Source of the DNA: Verrucomicrobiota bacterium
GTDB lineage: Bacteria > Verrucomicrobiota > Verrucomicrobiia > Chthoniobacterales > UBA10450
Assembly: GCA_003219945.1 (NCBI GenBank)
Contig: QHQV01000087.1
Coordinates: 1 to 9,927 of the forward strand
Direction of reading: 5' to 3'
Length of the DNA: 9,927 nt
In this document: positions 5,367 through 9,927 of the stretch, one piece after another
How the letters are laid out: each line of letters begins with the position of its first letter
Position numbering within the stretch: the first letter of the stretch is position 1
Program-made: the position numbers and the translations under genes
The notes under the pieces: model-generated
Told to the model about the DNA's origin: nothing
What the model saw: the letters and a program-made list of their open reading frames with translations, nothing else
The model's database searches: none

Positions 5367-6305
5367 TCAGATCGAATCGCTTTTACGACCAACGCGAACC
5401 GCATGTTTTTTCGGCTGAATGCCCGGGCCATATCGACGCGCGTAAACCTGCGTGAACTCCGCTCCCAAAAAACTGATCACCGCAGAGTAATAGACCCAGA
5501 ACAGTAGGACTACCAGAGAACCCGCCGCGCCAAACGCGCTGGCAGTCGCAGTTTGTCCAAGATAAATACCAATCAAGTATTTTCCTGCGGTGAAGAGCAG
5601 CGCCGTCACCGCCGCTCCGATCCACACGTCCTTCCACGAGATCACGACGTCCGGCAAAAATTTGTAGATCACGGCAAAAAGAACTGCGACCACGAAGAAC
5701 GAGCTAACCGTGTTTGCCGTTTGCCAAACCCACGGAATGCCGGGCAACCAGTTGTTCATGTAGCCCTGAAGCCCGCTGATAACTGCGCTGATCACGAGTG
5801 AAACCAGTAGGAGAAATCCGACGCAAATCGCGATCGAAAATGAACGCAATCGATCGACCGCAAACGACATGAACACTCCACGGTCCGGTTTTGCTTTGAC
5901 GTCCCACATCTGATTCAGCGCAGACTGCAGTTCTCCGAAAACCGCGGTCGCGCCCATAATGAGCGTGACGATTCCGACGCTCACTGCCCAGAGGCCCTTG
6001 CCAAATCCCCGGGACGATTCGATCACCTGCCGCACAGCATTCGCCCCCTCCGCGCCGATCATTTTTTCCATTTCACCGACGATCTGATCGGCGGCCGTGT
6101 CGGGCGCGAGAAAGAAACTGGCCACGCCTACCGCGATGAGCAGCACGGGCGCAATAGAGAAGATCGTGTAAAACGCAAGCGCAGCGGATAGCTCGAAAGT
6201 GTTGTCGTTCATCCACTCTGCGAAGGTAAGCTTGAGCAGTTCCCAGCCTGCCTTCAGCTTGCTCGGGGGAATCTGTCGATTTTCGATTACTGACTCGGCG
6301 GTCAT
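5367..6305 (-). CDS. YihY/BrkB-family inner-membrane protein
   Basis: The 312-residue integral membrane protein has about six hydrophobic segments. Diagnostic blocks (numbered from ATG 6305) are ELSAALAFYTIFSIAPVLLI (38-57), VFGELQSALNQMWDVKAKP (122-140), FLPDVVISWKDVWIGAAVTA (216-235), and AAGSLVVLLFWVYYSAVISF (260-279) leading into LGAEFTQVYARRYG. These match the YihY/BrkB (formerly 'ribonuclease BN') family, whose molecular function is unresolved; the RNase label is obsolete. A basic cytoplasmic tail ends the protein. The frame can be extended to a TTG at 6329, but ATG 6305 is the more ordinary start. The gene lies 63 nt downstream of the permease and 35 nt upstream of the OsmC gene on the same strand, consistent with an operon whose logic is not obvious. 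Confidence 0.9.
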   Translation of the reverse strand: MTAESVIENRQIPPSKLKAGWELLKLTFAEWMNDNTFELSAALAFYTIFSIAPVLLIAVGVASFFLAPDTAADQIVGEMEKMIGAEGANAVRQVIESSRGFGKGLWAVSVGIVTLIMGATAVFGELQSALNQMWDVKAKPDRGVFMSFAVDRLRSFSIAICVGFLLLVSLVISAVISGLQGYMNNWLPGIPWVWQTANTVSSFFVVAVLFAVIYKFLPDVVISWKDVWIGAAVTALLFTAGKYLIGIYLGQTATASAFGAAGSLVVLLFWVYYSAVISFLGAEFTQVYARRYGPGIQPKKHAVRVGRKSDSI

Positions 6306-6368
6306 CGCTATACTATCGTCGTGAAACAACGCTCTTGGTGGGATGACTGACGATTAAGATGCGTATGA

Positions 6369-7991
6369 CTACGTTTTGATGATCGGCGGAGGAATGTCTT
6401 CCGTCTCGCCGACGTCGATCCCATGCCGAAGTTTGCTGTGCCGCACGCTGTACAGGAAATAAATCACGAGCCCGATTCCGAGCCAGACCACAAAACGAAT
6501 CCAGGTCATCAAAGGCAGGCTTAGCATCAGAGCCAGGCACATGAACACGCCGACAATTGGGAAAATGGGAACGAACGGCACGCGAAACGGGCGCGGTCGT
6601 TCCGGGTTGACGCGGCGCAGCACGTTCACGCCGAGGCAAACCAAAATAAAGGCGAAGAGCGTGCCGATATTCGTGAGGTCTGCCAGTTCGCCGATGTTTG
6701 TAACCATCGCAACGCCCGCGACGACAACTCCAGTCCAGATCGTGGTGACATGCGGCGTCCGAAAGCGCGGATGGATTCTGGCGAAGTATTGCGGCAATAA
6801 ACCGTCGCGTGCCATTGCCATGAAAATACGCGGCTGCCCCAGCTGAAACACGAGCAACACTGAAGTTGTGCCTGCGAGTGCGCCCGCGCTCACCAGCGCT
6901 TGCGCCCACGGTTTGCTCGCGAAAGCGGTGGCAACAGCGGCAGCGTCGCCGGCATAGATGGTATATTTTTTAATTCCGGTAAGCACGGTCGACATCAGCA
7001 CGTAGAGAACCGTGCAGATGATAAGACTGGTAATAATCCCGATCGGCATGTCGCGCTGCGGATTGCGGGTTTCTTCAGCTGTAGTCGACACCGCATCGAA
7101 GCCGATAAAGGCGAAGAACACAATCGCTGCGCCGCTCATCAGACCGGGAAAGCCATGCGGCATAAACGGGTGCCAGTTGGTCGGGTTCACCATGAATGCG
7201 CCAAAGGCGATGACGAACACGACCACGGCGACCTTTATCATGACTATCGTGGTGTTCGTGTGCGCGCTTTCTCGAATCCCGTAAACCAGAATAACAGTAA
7301 CCGCCGCAACGATGAGCAAGGCCGGCAGATTGAAGGCGATGGAGTGGCCGGCAATCAGCGGCAAACTCGCCGACGAATACGCTCCCAATGCCGCGCCTCC
7401 TTTGGCGAGCAGATCCGTGGCGGTTTGATGATCGTTCACCAGCCAGAGCGGAAACTTCAAGTGAAATAGGCTGTCGCAAAGTTGGACGAAATAACCTGAC
7501 CAACTCACCGCGACGGCCATGTTGCCAACGGCATATTCCAAAATCAGGTCCCAGCCGATGATCCACGCTATCAACTCGCCCATCGTGGCGTAGGAATAAG
7601 TGTACGCCGATCCCGAGACCGGAATCATGGACGCAAGTTCGGCATAACAAAGCGCAGCAAACGCGCAAGCGATGCCGGCGACGATGAACGAAGCGGCAAT
7701 GGCTGGGCCTGCACCCGCGCGTCCAAGCACAACGCCTGTTCCAGAGAACCAGGATTGAATGAAATTGATGACTGGCGTTTCAAGTCCCGACGTAAATGTC
7801 TGGCCGGCCGCGGCAGTTCCCGTCAGTGAGAAAATTCCAGCGCCGATGACGGCGCCGATGCCGATGCAGGTCAGCGCGAGCGGTCCAAGCGTGCGCTTCA
7901 TTTGTCGGTCCGGCGCCTCTGCTTCGGCGATCAGGTGATCCGGACTTTTAGTTCTGAACAGTTGAAGTGCCACGGCAGGAGATCGTCTCAT
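6369..7991 (-). CDS. APC-superfamily amino acid permease (cationic amino acid transporter-like)
   Basis: The 540-residue, roughly 12-TM permease belongs to the basic/aromatic amino acid branch. From ATG 7991 it begins with a cytoplasmic LFRTKSPDHLIAEAEAPDRQ lead (11-30). TM1 then carries the hallmark GIGAVIGAGIFSLTG (44-58). Later blocks are CAFAALCYAELASMIPVSGS (109-128), FFAFIGFDAVSTTAEETRNP (292-311), QPRIFMAMARDGLLP (386-400) and PFRVPFVP (468-475). Substrate cannot be fixed beyond amino acids. About 30 residues rich in G, S and T between TM1 and TM2 (about 62-94) are longer than in textbook YfnA/CAT relatives. The frame is open to a TTG at 8111, but that extension would overlap the divergent DUF3667 gene and lacks family similarity. 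It is the first gene of a possible three-gene leftward cluster with the BrkB and OsmC genes. Confidence 0.92.
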   Translation of the reverse strand: MRRSPAVALQLFRTKSPDHLIAEAEAPDRQMKRTLGPLALTCIGIGAVIGAGIFSLTGTAAAGQTFTSGLETPVINFIQSWFSGTGVVLGRAGAGPAIAASFIVAGIACAFAALCYAELASMIPVSGSAYTYSYATMGELIAWIIGWDLILEYAVGNMAVAVSWSGYFVQLCDSLFHLKFPLWLVNDHQTATDLLAKGGAALGAYSSASLPLIAGHSIAFNLPALLIVAAVTVILVYGIRESAHTNTTIVMIKVAVVVFVIAFGAFMVNPTNWHPFMPHGFPGLMSGAAIVFFAFIGFDAVSTTAEETRNPQRDMPIGIITSLIICTVLYVLMSTVLTGIKKYTIYAGDAAAVATAFASKPWAQALVSAGALAGTTSVLLVFQLGQPRIFMAMARDGLLPQYFARIHPRFRTPHVTTIWTGVVVAGVAMVTNIGELADLTNIGTLFAFILVCLGVNVLRRVNPERPRPFRVPFVPIFPIVGVFMCLALMLSLPLMTWIRFVVWLGIGLVIYFLYSVRHSKLRHGIDVGETEDIPPPIIKT

Positions 7992-8063
7992 CAAGCGGTT
8001 CGCGTGGTCAATCCAAAGCTTAGAGTGAGCCGAGCAGGCCTTGCTTATGCTGAGTCGACGGGG

Positions 8064-8078
8064 ACAAAATAGTTTTGT
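8064..8078. promoter_or_regulatory. Small perfect inverted repeat in the divergent permease/DUF3667 gap
   Basis: ACAAAA-TAG-TTTTGT is a perfect 6-bp inverted repeat with a 3-nt spacer, in the 101-nt gap between the divergent permease (start 7991) and the DUF3667 gene (start 8093). It ends 14 nt before the DUF3667 ATG. The gap must hold promoters for both genes. TTGCTT at 8041 with CAAAAT at 8065 is only a weak promoter match. Operator function is a guess from symmetry and position. Confidence 0.25.
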
Positions 8079-8092
8079 AGCATCGCTGGAGT

Positions 8093-9250
8093 ATGTCCGA
8101 TGAACCGGCAAAAATTATTCTCGGTGACACTGCGATTAGTGCATTCGAGGGGACTCCGCGCCGGCGCCGATCCCGTCGAACGAAAGGCACAGGTCCACCG
8201 CTGACGCACTGCGAGAATTGCGGTGCAGAGCTGCAGGGGCACTGGTGCGCTAAGTGCGGGCAACCAGCCATCGAGTATCGCCGTTCTTTCCGGCACGTTG
8301 TTGCTGATCTACTAAACGAGTTCCTGAATTGGGATTCAAAATTCTTCACCACTATCGCGCTACTCATCTTAAAGCCGTGGCGCTTAACAAATGAGTTTCT
8401 CGCCGGCAAGCGCGTCCGTTACGTGAACCCTCTGCGGCTGTATCTGCTCGCGGTGAACTACGGGGCGAAAGGGATACGTATTGACCCGACGAAATTTCCC
8501 GAGGAAAAGCGGGCGAAGGTTGCCGCGGCAATCGCAGATAAGCGTGGCGAGATCGAAGCGGAACTGCGCAAGGACAATCTTACCCCGGAGCAACGGCAAA
8601 AAGTGCAGAAAGCGTTGGACTATCTGACGAAGCCGTCTGCTACGATAACACCAACGACCGAAGAAACTGCGTCACCCACACCGGCGCCAAGCGCATCGCC
8701 GACAGCCGAGTCGCATCAGCAAAGCTACGGTCCGGTGGCGGATCGGCCGTTTGTGGTTTTCGACAATGCGAAGTCTACCACGCCCTTTGAACGCTGGATC
8801 GAAGGTCGGGCGAAAGAGAAGATGGGTGAACACGGAACGAAAATGGGGCTTTTTATCAGCACCCTCTTCAGCAACCTGCCTTACATGATGCTGTGCTGCA
8901 TCCCGCTCTTCGCTCTTGTTTTGAAACTTCTCTATATCCGCGGACGTATTTTCTATATCGACCATCTGATCTATGCGTTGCATATCCACAGCTTTTTCTA
9001 CGCCGGGATCATGCTGATTGTGCTAGCGACAATCGGAGTTACTCGTTTCGGGCCGGGTGCAATTGCCGGATGGCTGATCGCGCTGCTGTGGATCGCGTTT
9101 GTAACGCAAATTTTCTTGTCGATCCGGTACGTTTATCGTCAGGGCTGGTTCTTCAGTATTTTTAAGTTCATTTTTGGCGGGTTTGTGTATCTGATGGTCC
9201 TTTTATTCGCGCTCGCCATCACCTTTTTCGCCACACTCGTATTGCCATGA
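8093..9250 (+). CDS. DUF3667-type membrane protein with N-terminal zinc ribbon
   Basis: The 385-residue protein has no known function. The N-terminus is basic (RRRRSRR, 23-29) and then carries a four-cysteine zinc ribbon, Cys40-X2-Cys43 and Cys52-X2-Cys55, ending in the typical CGQ. The DUF3667 core follows: FLNWDSKFFTTIALLILKPW (77-96), EFLAGKRVRYVNPLRLYLLA (101-120). A charged helical stretch (133-180) and a Ser/Thr/Pro/Ala-rich linker (181-207) come next. The C-terminal half holds about four membrane segments (near 262-281, 300-316, 323-344, 361-384) and the family-like motif IDHLIYALHIHSFF (289-302). The hydrophobic segment normally expected after PLRLYL is cut to a few residues here. The start ATG has GGAG only 1 nt upstream, too close for normal use. 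It diverges from the permease and converges on alaS. Confidence 0.8.
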   Translation: MSDEPAKIILGDTAISAFEGTPRRRRSRRTKGTGPPLTHCENCGAELQGHWCAKCGQPAIEYRRSFRHVVADLLNEFLNWDSKFFTTIALLILKPWRLTNEFLAGKRVRYVNPLRLYLLAVNYGAKGIRIDPTKFPEEKRAKVAAAIADKRGEIEAELRKDNLTPEQRQKVQKALDYLTKPSATITPTTEETASPTPAPSASPTAESHQQSYGPVADRPFVVFDNAKSTTPFERWIEGRAKEKMGEHGTKMGLFISTLFSNLPYMMLCCIPLFALVLKLLYIRGRIFYIDHLIYALHIHSFFYAGIMLIVLATIGVTRFGPGAIAGWLIALLWIAFVTQIFLSIRYVYRQGWFFSIFKFIFGGFVYLMVLLFALAITFFATLVLP

Positions 9251-9269
9251 CAGGAATAATCCTCGGTAG

Positions 9270-9291
9270 GGCGCGTCACTCCGTGCGCGCC
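9270..9291. repeat. GC-rich bulged hairpin after the DUF3667 gene
   Basis: GGCGCG (9270-9275), a single bulged T, CAC, loop TCC, GTG, CGCGCC (9286-9291) form a 9-bp stem with one bulge. It begins 19 nt after the DUF3667 stop codon. No T-run follows on either strand, so it is not a standard intrinsic terminator, although it could slow polymerase or block 3' decay. The preceding GGTAG and the GCGCGTC core recall the other intergenic repeats in this window. Confidence 0.5.
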
Positions 9292-9327
9292 GTCGTTGCT
9301 TTCGCCTTCGCAGCGTCTTCGCTTTGC

Positions 9328-9362
9328 TCAGAATCACAGTTGAGGTGGCTTGTGGATTCTGA
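9328..9362. repeat. Inverted repeat near the alaS 3' end
   Basis: TCAGAATC (9328-9335) and GATTCTGA (9355-9362) are perfect 8-bp inverted copies. Three more pairs (ACA/TGT) are possible across a bulged G. The element ends 8 nt beyond the alaS stop codon, between the convergent DUF3667 and alaS genes. It may end or stabilise the alaS transcript, but no U-tract follows on the minus strand. Confidence 0.4.
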
Positions 9363-9370
9363 AATGCGAT

Positions 9371-9927
9371 TTACGTGAGCAACTCCCGCGCTTTCGCAAG
9401 CGCCTCGTTAATTTTGCTCGGATCTTTCCCGGCGCCTTGCGCGCTCTCCGGCCGTCCGCCGCCCTTGCCGCCTACAATGGGCGCGATCTGTTGGATCAAT
9501 TTATTCGCCTGAAACTTCTGCGTCAGCGCTGAAGGGACATGAGCGACCAACGCAACTGACCCATCTCGGGTGCCGGCAAGGAAAATCGGACCTTTGAATT
9601 TGGACTTTAGCGGATCCGCGATTGCCTGGAGCAGTTTTCCATCCGCGTCCGGCACGTCCACCACGCAGAAATTTTGTCCAGCATGCGATCCCGCGAGGTC
9701 GTTGGCGATTTGCGCAGCCCTGCTTTTCAGCTCTGTCTCAGCAGATTTCGCTGTTTTCTTTTCCCACTCGCGAACCCCCGCATCGACTTTTTCAAGATGT
9801 GCCGCCCGCGCATCGATGTGTTTCAGCATTTCTTCTGTCGTTGCATCATCGTAGAAAGCCGGTAGCGGCGCGATGGCTGGTTTCTTGCGCGCGAGCATTT
9901 CAAACTTCTCTTGCTGTCGCACGGCTT
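9371..9927 (-). CDS. alaS: Alanyl-tRNA synthetase, C-terminal part (cut by window edge)
   Basis: The frame is open from the right edge to TAA at 9371-9373, giving about 185 residues of the C-terminus. AlaRS attaches alanine to tRNA-Ala; its catalytic and editing domains would lie outside the window. The visible part begins with a charged, probably coiled-coil linker (about HLEKVDAGVREWEKKTAKSA). It then enters the DHHA1 / C-Ala domain with FCVVDVPDADGKLLQAIAD, GPIFLAGTRDGSVALVAHV and the diagnostic glycine motif GGKGGGRPESAQGAG, 33 to 19 residues from the end. That motif and its position are characteristic of bacterial AlaRS. A stand-alone DHHA1 protein is the alternative and cannot be excluded without the upstream sequence, but is less likely. 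Confidence 0.88.
   Translation of the reverse strand, partial: AVRQQEKFEMLARKKPAIAPLPAFYDDATTEEMLKHIDARAAHLEKVDAGVREWEKKTAKSAETELKSRAAQIANDLAGSHAGQNFCVVDVPDADGKLLQAIADPLKSKFKGPIFLAGTRDGSVALVAHVPSALTQKFQANKLIQQIAPIVGGKGGGRPESAQGAGKDPSKINEALAKARELLT

Noticed and set aside
6313..6909. Minus-strand 198-codon open frame overlapping the permease 3' half
   Set aside because: It is in another frame of the conserved permease, with a composition (many R, H, P) of out-of-frame translation and no recognisable domain.
7992..8111. Permease start at TTG 8111
   Set aside because: The extension overlaps the divergent DUF3667 start and has no family-like sequence; family similarity begins just after ATG 7991.
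1..9927. CRISPR array, prophage, IS transposase or toxin-antitoxin module
   Set aside because: No regularly spaced direct repeats, phage structural genes, transposase motifs or small two-gene toxin-antitoxin pair could be seen; the repeats present are isolated palindromes.

Overview
The window is a compact bacterial chromosomal segment of moderately high GC (roughly mid-50s percent by eye). No phage, plasmid, IS transposase, CRISPR array, tRNA or rRNA is visible. An outer-membrane TonB-dependent receptor and an LPS-heptose epimerase indicate a Gram-negative cell. Gene content, weak Shine-Dalgarno use and the style of the interspersed palindromic repeats suggest a soil Verrucomicrobiota (Chthoniobacterales / Udaeobacter-like). 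That placement is inference from recognition and was not tested against any database.

Layout: three genes run leftward in 1-3349: btuB-like receptor, proC, and rmuC, which runs off the left edge. About 490 nt then separate btuB from the rightward hldD. This gap holds a cobalamin riboswitch on the btuB strand, a cloverleaf-like palindromic repeat in the btuB leader, a nested hairpin around the btuB ribosome binding site, and a second palindromic repeat next to the hldD start. hldD (3844-4785) converges on a leftward cluster: APC amino-acid permease, YihY/BrkB membrane protein, OsmC-family peroxidase-like protein. A 141-bp MITE-like element lies exactly between the stop codons of hldD and osmC and carries the likely intrinsic terminator of the osmC cluster. 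A rightward DUF3667 zinc-ribbon membrane protein (8093-9250) diverges from the permease and converges on the 3' end of alaS, which enters from the right edge.

Functionally the genes are mostly housekeeping: proline biosynthesis (proC), DNA maintenance (rmuC), LPS core heptose (hldD), tRNA charging (alaS), nutrient uptake (permease, btuB) and thiol/peroxide defence (osmC). The one clear regulatory circuit is vitamin B12 uptake: the riboswitch should shut off the receptor when cobalamin is plentiful. This also narrows the substrate of an otherwise generic TonB receptor.

The most unusual feature is the intergenic repeats. At least three elements share an arm of the form GTAGC-N(1-4)-GCGTCTC and sit flush against gene ends, in one case supplying both stop codons of a convergent pair. 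I found no convincing new multi-gene system.
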